A DNA stretch of 64,000 nt from Mucilaginibacter rigui (GTDB lineage Bacteria; Bacteroidota; Bacteroidia; Sphingobacteriales; Sphingobacteriaceae): NCBI RefSeq assembly GCF_014773275.1, contig NZ_JACWMW010000002.1:248001-312000 (forward strand), written 5' to 3'. Below are positions 50,998 through 59,958 of the stretch, one piece after another. The notes beneath the pieces are model-generated. The model saw nothing but the letters and a program-made list of their open reading frames with translations. It was not told the DNA's origin and made no database searches. Numbering within the stretch: position 1 is the stretch's first letter; every line of letters begins with the position of its first letter. The translations under genes were made by a program, and so were the position numbers.

Positions 50998-53736
50998 TTA
51001 TTGGAATATACTTTGCGCTTTTTTAATCGTTTTCTCTAAGTCAATTCCCTTGTCCAAAACACCTTTAAACAGATCGCCCTCCTTTTTTAACCGGGCAATG
51101 GAATTATGAATGGTAAAATGCTTCATGGTTAAACCGGGTTTTACTTCATCCCAATGCAGGGGCATAGAAACGGTAGCGCCGGGTTTTGGCCTAAGCGAAT
51201 ATGGACCGGCAATAGTAGCCCCCGGACGGTTCTGTAAAAAATCCAGGTACATTTTGCCATCGCGGTTCTTCACCATCCGCTCCAATGAGGTATAATCGGG
51301 GATCTGCTGATGTACAATGTTTACAATGAGCCGCGCAAACATCTGCGACTGGTCATAGTCATATTTAGCCCCCAGCGGAATGTAAATATGCATACCTGTA
51401 GAGCCCGATGTTTTACAATAGCTGGGAACATCAATGGCCTCAAGTACTTTCTTTACCTCTTGTGCGGCCTGTATGACCTGGTCGAATGTATTTTTGTCTG
51501 GGTCGAGATCTATGACACAATAATCCGGGTTGTCCGGCGACTGGATGCGGCTAAACCAGGGGTTCATCTCAATGCATCCTAAAGATGCCATCCAAAGCAA
51601 GGTGGCTTCATCATGGCCAACCAGGTAATCTTTATCCTCACCCTCACTGGTGGTATAAGGGAACGTCCTCACCCACTCTGGCGATTTTCCGCGTACATCC
51701 TTCTGGTAAAAGCTTGGCCCGTGTATGCCGTTAGGGAAACGATTAAGCGATTGCGGCCTATCTTTCAGATACGGCAAAATATACTCGGCCACCTGGTAAT
51801 AGTAGTTAAACATATCCCGCTTGGTGATGCCGTCCTCTGGCCAGTAAACTTTACTGAGGTGTGTAAATTTAAGGTCGTGCCCGCAGATCTTTTTTACCTG
51901 AGTTTCTTCTTTGGGATTAAGAAGCGTACGTTTCGCGTCTCCTTTAGGTGCGCTAACCAACTTATGTTTAGGATCGGTTTTCTTTTCGGCATGATGCCCT
52001 TCGTCTACTATTTCGTCGGTTTCCACCTCTGTTTCGCGTACTACATCTTTCGCCTTTTTGTCATCCCGCATGCCCTCGAATGACGGGTGGCGGAACACGC
52101 CATCGCTGGTTACTTCGGCAAAACTCACCTCGCAAACCAACTCGGGCTTTAACCAGGTGGCCTTGGCTTTCGGCGGATTTGGACGGAACCTCGACGGCTT
52201 ATTCACGTCCGGTTCGTAGCCAAAAGGGCTTTTTTCCGCCCTTAGAACGTCAAATTTCGCCATCATTTCCTTCTGTAGCTTATCAGAGAAACCGGTGCCC
52301 ACTTTACCAACATATTGCAGCTTCCCGCCCTCGTAAACACCAAGCAACAGTGAGCTAAATTGCTTGGCCGTCCCCTCATTTTTAGTGTAGCCGCCAATAA
52401 CCACCTCCTGCCGTTTATTGATCTTTATTTTCAGCCAGTCTTTAGAGCGATTGTCAGGCACGTAAGTACTGCTTGCCCTTTTAGCCATGATGCCCTCTAA
52501 CCCTATTTTACCGGCAGCCTCAAAAAACTCGGTACCGTTGGCCTTAAAGATCTGGCTCAGGCGTACTCTATCGTCATCGGTGGGGATAACCTTGCGCATA
52601 ATGGCCTGTCGTTCTATCAGCGGCAAGCCCATCAGGTTTTTGCCCTCATACCACAGGATGTCGAATATATACAGTACCAGTTCGCCATCGGCTTCGCTGC
52701 GCCAGTTTTGCAGTGCGCCAAAGTTGGAAACCCCTTTGTTATTCAGCACCAGTATCTCACCATCAATAACCGCGTTGATCTCCCAGCTTTCCAGCAATTT
52801 TTTCAGCGGGTAATACTTCTCGTTAAAATCTTTATTATTGCGCGATAGCAGCTGCACCTCGCCTTTGTTAATAAAACCAAGCGCGCGGTAACCATCCCAT
52901 TTTACTTCGTATACCCAATCCGGGTCGTCAAAGGGTTCGTTTACCAGGGTGGCCAGCATAGGTTTTATCCCGGTTGGAATTTTGCTTTTTGGTGCTTTTT
53001 TCAGAATCGCTTCTGTATCTATCTTACTGGTGGTAGTTTCCTCCGCTCTTTCTTCCAGATCGGCTACCGGCTCATGGAGTTTTTTTTTTGATCCTGTCTT
53101 TTTTGGTTTTTCTTCTTCTACGTCCTGTTCCCCGCCATCTTTCCATACTTTTTCGCTGGTCTTCTCCATCTTTTCGATGGTTTTACCGGAAAGGACGGAT
53201 TTATCTTTTTTGGTAATATCCGCAGCAGACGCAAAATCGTCTTTATGTTTAATGAGCAGCCAGCCGTTCTCGCCCATACCATGGGTTTTAACAAGGGCGT
53301 ATTCGCCTTGCAGCTTTTCGCCGTGGAGCTTTATTTTTAGTGAGCCTTCTTTAAGTTGTTTCAACAGGTGCTTTTCCTGTGCTTTTTTGCCGCCCTTTAT
53401 CTCTTCGATGGGTTCGTAGGTGCCTTCATCCCAAACAATAACTGTACCGCCACCGTATTCGCCCTTTGGGATAATGCCCTCAAAATTGCGGTAATCAAAC
53501 GGGTGATCTTCCACCATCATGGCCAACCTTTTGTTTTTGGGATCTGTTGAGGGGCCTTTGGGCACTGCCCAGCTTTTCAATACGCCATCCATCTCCAGCC
53601 GAAAATCATAGTGCAGGCGCGACGCGTCGTGCTTTTGGATCACGAACATCAGCTTATTCTTATCCTTGCTTATTCCGGCTTTGGGTTCGGCGGTTTTTGT
53701 AAAATCGCGCTTAGCGGCATATTTTTCCAGGCTCAT
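50998..53736 (-). CDS. ligD: Multifunctional DNA ligase LigD
   Basis: A 912-residue enzyme of bacterial non-homologous end joining. Domain order: 3'-phosphoesterase (residues 1-165, with R-L-H-Y-D-F-R-L and Y-G-G-G-T-V-I-V-W-D), an acidic/basic linker (170-250), ATP-dependent ligase (Y-E-V-K-W-D-G-Y-R, active Lys near 280), then the primase-like polymerase (V-Y-W-P-E-D-G-I-T-K, with the metal aspartates in V-I-D-L-D-P-D near 740). This phosphoesterase-ligase-polymerase order differs from mycobacterial LigD. A run of ten T residues (53080-53089) falls in the linker. No Ku gene lies in the window. Confidence 0.94.
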   Translation of the reverse strand: MSLEKYAAKRDFTKTAEPKAGISKDKNKLMFVIQKHDASRLHYDFRLEMDGVLKSWAVPKGPSTDPKNKRLAMMVEDHPFDYRNFEGIIPKGEYGGGTVIVWDEGTYEPIEEIKGGKKAQEKHLLKQLKEGSLKIKLHGEKLQGEYALVKTHGMGENGWLLIKHKDDFASAADITKKDKSVLSGKTIEKMEKTSEKVWKDGGEQDVEEEKPKKTGSKKKLHEPVADLEERAEETTTSKIDTEAILKKAPKSKIPTGIKPMLATLVNEPFDDPDWVYEVKWDGYRALGFINKGEVQLLSRNNKDFNEKYYPLKKLLESWEINAVIDGEILVLNNKGVSNFGALQNWRSEADGELVLYIFDILWYEGKNLMGLPLIERQAIMRKVIPTDDDRVRLSQIFKANGTEFFEAAGKIGLEGIMAKRASSTYVPDNRSKDWLKIKINKRQEVVIGGYTKNEGTAKQFSSLLLGVYEGGKLQYVGKVGTGFSDKLQKEMMAKFDVLRAEKSPFGYEPDVNKPSRFRPNPPKAKATWLKPELVCEVSFAEVTSDGVFRHPSFEGMRDDKKAKDVVRETEVETDEIVDEGHHAEKKTDPKHKLVSAPKGDAKRTLLNPKEETQVKKICGHDLKFTHLSKVYWPEDGITKRDMFNYYYQVAEYILPYLKDRPQSLNRFPNGIHGPSFYQKDVRGKSPEWVRTFPYTTSEGEDKDYLVGHDEATLLWMASLGCIEMNPWFSRIQSPDNPDYCVIDLDPDKNTFDQVIQAAQEVKKVLEAIDVPSYCKTSGSTGMHIYIPLGAKYDYDQSQMFARLIVNIVHQQIPDYTSLERMVKNRDGKMYLDFLQNRPGATIAGPYSLRPKPGATVSMPLHWDEVKPGLTMKHFTIHNSIARLKKEGDLFKGVLDKGIDLEKTIKKAQSIFQ

Positions 53737-53788
53737 AGCAGTACATGTTAATTATTAATTTAACATTTTGCCTGTGATATGGTTTTTG

Positions 53789-53829
53789 TTAAAAGCGAGC
53801 CGAATATATATCATCCGGCTCGCTTTTAA
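53789..53829 (-). terminator. Terminator after the VOC gene at 53834
   Basis: TTAAAAGCGAGCCG and CGGCTCGCTTTTAA are perfect 14-base arms around a 13-base loop, directly after the stop codon on the minus strand. Confidence 0.85.
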
Positions 53830-53833
53830 CGGT

Positions 53834-54229
53834 TTAAGGTTCCGTCTCAATTACCGACAGGAAATTCCCGGCAGGGTCTTTAAACCAGGCAATAGTGGGG
53901 CCGCCATTTCCTTTAGATACGCCGTTTTCGTCTGTCTTTAAATATTCACTATCGTAGATCTCGAATTTTACACCGCGGGCGGCCAGCTCTTTTACGGTTG
54001 CTTCTACGTCCTTTACCGGGAAATTCAGAATAGTATAAGTTGCCGGCTGGTGGTTTGGCTTGGGGTAAACCAAAATATTATTATTGTTGCCATTGATATG
54101 GATGGTGAGCATGCCGCCCATCTCTTCATTTTTATCAACCTGCAGGCCTAAGGTTTCGCCGTAAAATGCTTTGGCAGCATCAATATCATTTACCGAAAAG
54201 CCGCTGAATGCTTTTGAATCTTTTAACAT
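53834..54229 (-). CDS. VOC family (glyoxalase/bleomycin-resistance-like) protein
   Basis: A 131-residue VOC-fold protein: [22 protein letters not shown], then [20 protein letters not shown], and the C-terminal [17 protein letters not shown]-x-G-N is the usual last metal-site region. The ATG at 54229 gives the family N-terminus; the longer frame from 54307 has an unrelated prefix. The substrate is unknown. This one is intact, unlike the VOC gene at 9685. Confidence 0.9.
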   Translation of the reverse strand: MLKDSKAFSGFSVNDIDAAKAFYGETLGLQVDKNEEMGGMLTIHINGNNNNILVYPKPNHQPATYTILNFPVKDVEATVKELAARGVKFEIYDSEYLKTDENGVSKGNGGPTIAWFKDPAGNFLSVIETEP

Positions 54230-54351
54230 GACGTTTGATTTATTGGTTATTGTTATAACACAAATATGCGGCCAGCTAATTGATATTAAAGGGCGTAAAC
54301 GCGACAAGTTAGGGGCGTAATGCGAATAAAAAACATGCAGTTAAAGAAAAC

Positions 54352-54375
54352 AGCCAGGTTTGGCCTGGCTTTTTT
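54352..54375. terminator. Hairpin terminator after the small gene at 54378
   Basis: AGCCAGG-tttgg-CCTGGCT with T-rich sequence on both strands. It separates the 61-residue gene from the VOC gene. Confidence 0.65.
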
Positions 54376-54377
54376 CT

Positions 54378-54563
54378 TTAACTGCATAAATTTTGAACAT
54401 GCGCAACCGTTTCCCGAACATTCAAACTGGATCCATCCGATAGTTTTATCTTAGTAGATGTTCCATCCGCATCAGTTTCTTCAAAAAACACGATTACATG
54501 ATCAGCATTTACATAGATTACGTCATTACTCGGGCTTTCTGTTACTCTAAAAATTTTCGCCAT
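54378..54563 (-). CDS. Small hypothetical protein
   Basis: A 61-residue protein, M-A-K-I-F-R-V-T-E-S-P-S-N-D-V-I-Y-V-N-A, with I-V-F-F-E-E-T-D and K-I-K-L-S-D-G-S-S-L-N-V. The strand pattern resembles the small beta LytTR-like or FlbD-like folds (Y-V-N-x-D-x-I). It is bounded by a terminator. It lies 35 bases after the thrC gene end on the opposite side of a short gap. No function known. Confidence 0.68.
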   Translation of the reverse strand: MAKIFRVTESPSNDVIYVNADHVIVFFEETDADGTSTKIKLSDGSSLNVRETVAHVQNLCS

Positions 54564-54598
54564 TTCTTTTTTCTTACAAAGTAACAGATTTAGACATA

Positions 54599-55792
54599 CT
54601 ATATAGTAATATTCTCCAGATACTTATAACCGCTGCCGGTATTCACCATCACCACACTTTCGCCGGGTTGGATCCAGCCCGAAGCTTTCAGCTTTTTGTA
54701 TGCCTGCCACAGCGCGGCTCCTTCGGGAGCTATCAACATGCCTTCTTTACGGGCTATTTCTTTTACGGCAGTGTTCATATCCGCATCGCTGATGGATAGT
54801 GCGGTGCCTTTGCTATCGCGCAGTACTTTAAGTATCACCTTGTCGGCAAATGATTTTGGTACGCGCAGGCCGTTGGCAATAGTAAAGCCGCCGTCAACAA
54901 ATTCGGCGCTGCTTTGCCCGCCGTTAAACGCAGTTACAATACCATCACAACTTTCGGATTGCACCGCTACCATGCGCGGGCGCTTACTGCCAATCCAGCC
55001 CAGCTGCTCCAATTCATCAAAGGCTTTCCAGATGCCGATAAGCCCGGTACCGCCGCCGGTTGGGTAAAATACCACATCTGGCAGTTGCCAGTTAAATTGT
55101 TCGACAATTTCAAAACCCATGGTTTTTTTGCCCTCCAGGCGATAGGGCTCTTTCAGTGTCGAGATCTGGAACCAGCCGTGTTCTGCGGCGCCATCTGCAA
55201 CAAGCTTGCCGCAATCGGCTATATTGCCGTCAACCTCCACTAATTCGGCACCATACAGGCGGCATTCATCCTTAAAAACCTGCGGGGTTAGTTTGGGCAT
55301 ATATACCACCGCTTTGATGCCTGCCCTTGCTGCGTAGGCAGCCAATGCCCCGCCGGCATTGCCCGCCGTTGGTGTGGCTATGGTTTTTATGCCTAATTCT
55401 TTCGCCTTTGATACCGCCATGCCTATCCCCCTGGCTTTGAATGAGCCTGTTGGATTACCTGCCTCGTTCTTCCAGTAAACATCATTGCCTGCGGTAAAAT
55501 GCTTTAGGTTTTCTATGGGGATAAGGGGCGTAAACCCTTCGCCCATGGTAACAACGTTTTCTTCTCCCATAACCGGCAGCAGTTCGCGGTAGCGCCACAT
55601 GCTTGCGGGCCGGTCTTTTAAAATAGCTTTATCAAGCGGCAGGCTTAAGTCATACTGGGCAAACAGCGTGCTGTTACATCCCTCCACCCTGCAAAATGTG
55701 TTTGGTACAGATGCATCATATTCGGCACCGCATGCCGGGCATTTCAAATTTATTAATCTCGATCCTGTTCCTATCGCGGTATTACTTGTCAT
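54599..55792 (-). CDS. thrC: Threonine synthase
   Basis: A 397-residue PLP enzyme that makes threonine from phosphohomoserine. An N-terminal zinc-ribbon-like segment (C-P-A-C-G-A-E-Y ... C-R-V-E-G-C) is followed by the PLP-lysine motif N-P-T-G-S-F-K-A-R-G, and T-P-T-A-G-N-A-G-G-A-L-A for the phosphate loop. G-G-G-T-G-L-I-G-I-W is near residue 250. The presence of the ribbon fits the shorter plant/archaeal-type threonine synthase. No other threonine genes are nearby. It lies 5 bases after the M28 gene, so co-transcription is likely. Confidence 0.9.
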   Translation of the reverse strand: MTSNTAIGTGSRLINLKCPACGAEYDASVPNTFCRVEGCNSTLFAQYDLSLPLDKAILKDRPASMWRYRELLPVMGEENVVTMGEGFTPLIPIENLKHFTAGNDVYWKNEAGNPTGSFKARGIGMAVSKAKELGIKTIATPTAGNAGGALAAYAARAGIKAVVYMPKLTPQVFKDECRLYGAELVEVDGNIADCGKLVADGAAEHGWFQISTLKEPYRLEGKKTMGFEIVEQFNWQLPDVVFYPTGGGTGLIGIWKAFDELEQLGWIGSKRPRMVAVQSESCDGIVTAFNGGQSSAEFVDGGFTIANGLRVPKSFADKVILKVLRDSKGTALSISDADMNTAVKEIARKEGMLIAPEGAALWQAYKKLKASGWIQPGESVVMVNTGSGYKYLENITI

Positions 55793-55797
55793 AGTCC

Positions 55798-57411
55798 TTA
55801 TTTCACTTCAAATATATCGCCTTTGTTCCATGTTGGCCTTACCGGGTCCTGCGCAACCAGGTAACCTATCAGGAAGTTAAGCTGCGCGTATTTTTTGCCC
55901 GCCTCAAAATCAAAGATGCCGTTGATATCATCTTGCGGTTTGTGGTAGTATTTGGCGCGCCAGGTGGCTACAAAGTCGTTCAGGTTATTTTTACCATCGG
56001 CGGTTTTTGTACCGTATTTTACATGCAGGGCGGGGATACCGGCCAATACAAAACTATATTGGTCGCTGCGCACAAAGCGTACCTGTTTGGGTTCGGGGTC
56101 GGGCTGAACCTCAAGCCCAAGGTAACCTGCCGCCTGCGTAACCTGGTTAGCCAATGATGAGTGCTCGGCACCTAATGCCGTAATAGAAAGCAATGGCGCA
56201 ATAATAGTAGGCATATCGGTATTTACATCGGCCACCAGGCTTTTAACGGGCACGGTTGGGTGTTTTGCGAAATAACCCGACCCAAGGTCGCCCATCTCTT
56301 CGCCGGTCATCAGTACAAATAAGATGGAGCGTTTTGGCTTGGCTTTTATCTGGCTATAGATTTTGGCAATTCCCAACACGCTGGCCGTGCCCGATGCATT
56401 ATCGTGTGCGCCATTGTAAATAGAATCGCCTTCTACAGGTTTGCCAATCCCTAAATGATCAAGGTGGGCACTATGGATAACATATTCGCTTTTAAGTTTA
56501 GCATCCGTACCTTCTATCTTACCAATTACATTATAGCTTAAAATATCCTGGTAGGTTGAGGCATAGCTCAGCGTTACTTTTGAATCGATAACAAAAGAAC
56601 CCGGCGTACCGGCCTTAAGCTGGTCAGTTATCTGCCGGATATCTTTACCGGCTTGCTGCATTAACGGGGTTAAAACAGCCGCATTTATTGCTGCCAATAC
56701 GCTTATTTTTTTATTGTAGGTGGCAGATACAACAACCTCACCATTATGGCCCAATACACTGTACGAACCACGGCTCAGATCGGGTACGCGTGCATTTGCC
56801 CCCGGCAGCGCTATAAAAACACCTGCCGCGCCGTGGTTTGCCGCTACTTTTAAAATATTATCGGTACTCATTACATGCGCCATAACCGATGACGGGAATT
56901 TTTCGGGCGCGCCGCGTAAAACAATCACCACCTTGCCCTTTACATCAAGCCCGGCATAATCATCATACCCAAGGCCTGGTTCGCTAATGCCATAGCCGGC
57001 AAATGCCAGCCCGGCAGTGAGGTTTATTTGAGCAGCTGCCGGGTTAGGGAAAAACACGAAACTGCCTTTTGCCGCAGGCTGGTTATTTATGGCTAACTGG
57101 GCATCTTGCGGAGTGGCCTTACGCAGGCGTACTTTTTGCAACCACGTTCCATCCTCGCCGGCAGGTTTTACATTCACCGCCTTTAATTGGTCAATCACGT
57201 AATCAACCGCCATCTGGTAACCTTCGGTACCGGGGCCCCGGCCTTTTAGTTTGTCGTCGGCCAGGTAAGTAATGTCCGCTTTTATTTTATCGGCGCTTAC
57301 CGCGTCCATAGCCTGTTTAACTTCGGGAGAAAGTTTTACATCCTGTGCAAACCCGATTTGGGCCAGCAGAGCGAGGCTGGTTATAAGTATGGGGCTGTAT
57401 TTTTTTTTCAT
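55798..57411 (-). CDS. M28 family aminopeptidase with PA domain
   Basis: A 537-residue exported zinc peptidase (signal peptide, cleavage after G-F-A-Q). An N-terminal cap and PA-domain insertion (F-A-G-Y-G-I-S-E-P near 140, V-V-I-V-L-R-G-A-P) precede the catalytic domain. Zinc ligands appear as H-S-A-H-L-D-H-L-G, Y-N-G-A-H-D-N-A-S-G, T-G-E-E-M-G-D-L-G, D-V-N-T-D-M-P and H-V-K-Y-G. It probably trims peptides in the periplasm. It shares a transcript with thrC, an odd pairing. Confidence 0.9.
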   Translation of the reverse strand: MKKKYSPILITSLALLAQIGFAQDVKLSPEVKQAMDAVSADKIKADITYLADDKLKGRGPGTEGYQMAVDYVIDQLKAVNVKPAGEDGTWLQKVRLRKATPQDAQLAINNQPAAKGSFVFFPNPAAAQINLTAGLAFAGYGISEPGLGYDDYAGLDVKGKVVIVLRGAPEKFPSSVMAHVMSTDNILKVAANHGAAGVFIALPGANARVPDLSRGSYSVLGHNGEVVVSATYNKKISVLAAINAAVLTPLMQQAGKDIRQITDQLKAGTPGSFVIDSKVTLSYASTYQDILSYNVIGKIEGTDAKLKSEYVIHSAHLDHLGIGKPVEGDSIYNGAHDNASGTASVLGIAKIYSQIKAKPKRSILFVLMTGEEMGDLGSGYFAKHPTVPVKSLVADVNTDMPTIIAPLLSITALGAEHSSLANQVTQAAGYLGLEVQPDPEPKQVRFVRSDQYSFVLAGIPALHVKYGTKTADGKNNLNDFVATWRAKYYHKPQDDINGIFDFEAGKKYAQLNFLIGYLVAQDPVRPTWNKGDIFEVK

Positions 57412-57501
57412 GACTTATTAGTTAACGGAGCAAGTTATTAAAACCTTATCCATCAACAAATACTTATCGATATTGTTACCGATACTGCGTTACCAACGAA
57501 A

Positions 57502-57750
57502 CTAAATTGAGCCTTGGTGGCTACTTTGGAATAAATATAGAAGCGCTAAGCTGGACGCTTTGGGGGGGGTATCTGTATCGCTTGTTAATGTAAGTTCGGG
57601 TATTTGTATAGTCATTACTTGACCATCGATTGTAAAATTGATGGTTTTAACTATTCCTTTATAAGAGACCGCTCCGTAACTGCCCACAGCCGCCAGTTTA
57701 AATTGTGTGCTTGTTATTTGCTGATCAGATGATAAATTAAGATATAACAT
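57502..57750 (-). CDS. Small hypothetical protein, probably frameshifted at a C8 run
   Basis: An 82-codon frame with a good Shine-Dalgarno-like AAAGGA before the ATG. It reads M-L-Y-L-N-L-S-S-D-Q-Q-I, then I-N-F-T-I-D-G-Q-V-M-T-I-Q-I and T-L-T-S-D-T-D-T-P-P. The minus strand then has eight C residues (57562-57569). With one more C the frame would continue S-V-Q-L-S-A-S-I-F-I-P-K and stop at 57521-57523, a natural strand-like end. The current frame instead ends in Q-S-S-H-Q-G-S-I. The slip may be real, phase-variable or a sequencing error. Confidence 0.55.
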   Translation of the reverse strand: MLYLNLSSDQQITSTQFKLAAVGSYGAVSYKGIVKTINFTIDGQVMTIQIPELTLTSDTDTPPKASSLALLYLFQSSHQGSI

Positions 57751-57860
57751 CTTTGTTCCTTTAAAAAAATAAAACTGCCAACATCCGGTTTATCAATCGC
57801 TTCACAAACTTTTTATCCATAACCAACTCCTCAATTAAATTTTATGTTATTTTTAACACC

Positions 57861-59354
57861 GTGAAACAACGCCTGTTTGTATGCCTGGTATGCCTGCTTA
57901 TTATTGCCGGTTGTAAAAAAGATAGTCCTACCCATACTATTGTGCCCCCACCAACCCAGCCCCCCGTAACTTATGAGGTATTTAGCGTAGCCAAAGTGTT
58001 GCAAAGCAATATGGTTATACAACGCGACAAACCCGCTAAAATATGGGGCACCGCAAAACCAACAACTGTAATTACCATAAACGCAAGCTGGAATAATGCG
58101 CCCATAACGGCAACCTCAACGGCCGCAGGAACATGGGAGGCTTATATCCCGGCATCACCGGCCAATGCGTTGCCTCAAACATTGAGTATTGCCACTCCCG
58201 GCGAAAAAGATGTTGCTTATAATAATATTTTAATTGGCGATGTGTGGGTTTGCGCAGGTCAATCAAACATGAATATGCCCGTTGGCCCGTTGGCGCCATC
58301 ATTTGGAGGTGTTGAAAATTATGCGGCAGAAATTGCCGCGGCTAATTACCCGCAGATCCGGTCGTACACGGTTAAAGAGGATTATGAGCCCGCCCCGGCG
58401 GCTGATTTTTCCAACCCGGCAAGCTGGGTGGTGTGCTCGCCGGAAAATGCCGGCTCTTTAAGCGCCACAGCTTATTTTTTTGCACGAAAATTACATGTTG
58501 ACCTGCAAGTGCCTATCGGTATTATTGTATCATCGGTTAACGGCAGCTGGTGCGAAACATGGACCAATAAAGCCGCCCTGCAAAACGATCCGCAGTTATC
58601 CGGGTATATTGGCCAGAACCAAAGCTCTGCACTGTTTAACGGAATGATAGCCCCTATAACCAAGCTATCGGTTAAAGGCTTTACCTGGTACCAGGGCGAA
58701 AATAACCAGAAAATGGCGCCACTAACCGATTATACCAAACTAAATGCGGCATTGATAAAAGGATGGCGGGCAGAATTTAACCAGGGCGAACTACCTTTTT
58801 ATTATGTGCAGATAACCCCTTTTGATGATGACGGCGGCGGCAACCCCACCCTAAACTATCTGGCCAAATTCCGCGAAACACAGGCTAATGTGCGCACCAG
58901 TGTACCCGCAGCAGGCATGGTGATAACCATGGATGCGGGGGAAGTAACCAACCACCATCCTAAATATAAAAAACAAGTTGGTGACCGGCTTGCCTTATTG
59001 GCTTTGAGTAATACCTATGGTAAACCTGTGCAATCTGTAGGGCCACAGTATGCATCCTTTACGCCAAATGGAAATTCTGTTACAGTAAACTTTACAAGCG
59101 GCACCGCTACGGGTTTAAATACTATCGGCAATGCCCCCATCAATCAGTTCTTTTTTGTAGCCGGGGCCGATCAGGTATTCCGTAAAGCCACAGCAACAAT
59201 AAGCGGCGATAAAATAATTTTAACCGCGCCTAACGGAACGCCGCTACCTGTGGCTGCCGTTCGCTATGCTTTTACCAATTTTCCTATAACCAATCTACAA
59301 AATGCTGCGGGTTTGCCCATGGAGCCATTCCGGACGGATAGTTGGGCTAATTAA
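57861..59354 (+). CDS. Sialate O-acetylesterase-like lipoprotein
   Basis: A 497-residue surface lipoprotein that starts with GTG (57861). The lipobox is I-A-G-C-K-K. The SASA/SGNH domain has V-W-V-C-A-G-Q-S-N-M-N-M with the catalytic serine near residue 135, F-T-W-Y-Q-G-E-N-N, and the C-terminal E-V-T-N-H-H-P-K-Y catalytic histidine region. It removes O-acetyl groups from sialic acid or from acetylated plant polysaccharides such as xylan; in soil Bacteroidota the latter is more likely. No carbohydrate cluster surrounds it. Confidence 0.88.
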   Translation: MKQRLFVCLVCLLIIAGCKKDSPTHTIVPPPTQPPVTYEVFSVAKVLQSNMVIQRDKPAKIWGTAKPTTVITINASWNNAPITATSTAAGTWEAYIPASPANALPQTLSIATPGEKDVAYNNILIGDVWVCAGQSNMNMPVGPLAPSFGGVENYAAEIAAANYPQIRSYTVKEDYEPAPAADFSNPASWVVCSPENAGSLSATAYFFARKLHVDLQVPIGIIVSSVNGSWCETWTNKAALQNDPQLSGYIGQNQSSALFNGMIAPITKLSVKGFTWYQGENNQKMAPLTDYTKLNAALIKGWRAEFNQGELPFYYVQITPFDDDGGGNPTLNYLAKFRETQANVRTSVPAAGMVITMDAGEVTNHHPKYKKQVGDRLALLALSNTYGKPVQSVGPQYASFTPNGNSVTVNFTSGTATGLNTIGNAPINQFFFVAGADQVFRKATATISGDKIILTAPNGTPLPVAAVRYAFTNFPITNLQNAAGLPMEPFRTDSWAN

Positions 59355-59357
59355 TGA

Positions 59358-59819
59358 TTACTTTTCGTAAAGGGTAGCTGTAAGTTTGTATGAATTACTT
59401 GGCGAGGCAGCACCTGCAAAAATTTCCGGGATGGTTGTTGATATCTTTCCGGAAGCATTAACCTTTATCTCAACAGGAATCGGGCTCCTCTGATAATTAA
59501 AAGATGCTCCATACTTGTCAGACCCTGACAGGCGAAATTCATTATCTTCAATATCAGAGCTCAATTGATATGTGCCTGACGCCGTTGGATAGTTTTTGAA
59601 TGTCAACGTCAAAGACCATTTATCTTCTGCTTTAAATATAATTACCGGGTGATTAAACATATCAACAGAGCGACTACTACTTACTACCGTATGAGAATCG
59701 GTATCATATGTAAAAAAATTATCGGGCTTTTCTGGGGTAATTACTGTGGTGTTTTCCTTTTTACACGCACTGAACAGTGCAATAATAATAGCAAGAAAAA
59801 TGAATGTCGTTTTCTTCAT
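59358..59819 (-). CDS. Predicted lipoprotein of unknown function
   Basis: A 153-residue lipoprotein (lipobox F-S-A-C-K-K-E). The mature part is strand-rich: F-F-T-Y-D-T-D-S-H-T-V-V, W-S-L-T-L-T-F-K-N-Y-P and Y-Q-L-S-S-D-I-E-D-N-E-F. The ATG at 59819 gives a clean signal peptide. It converges with the acetylesterase with only three bases between stops and diverges from the OmpA gene. No family recognised. Confidence 0.72.
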   Translation of the reverse strand: MKKTTFIFLAIIIALFSACKKENTTVITPEKPDNFFTYDTDSHTVVSSSRSVDMFNHPVIIFKAEDKWSLTLTFKNYPTASGTYQLSSDIEDNEFRLSGSDKYGASFNYQRSPIPVEIKVNASGKISTTIPEIFAGAASPSNSYKLTATLYEK

Positions 59820-59958
59820 AATGAGGTTTAGTCCCTCAAATATATAATTTTTTAGTAAAAAACCGACTAAGAGAACGCCCGGACATCCCATTTAAAACTT
59901 TATGTTGTATCTTTCGTTAAATAATTAGTAATTAATTTTTTAACCAAAACCCCTGTAT

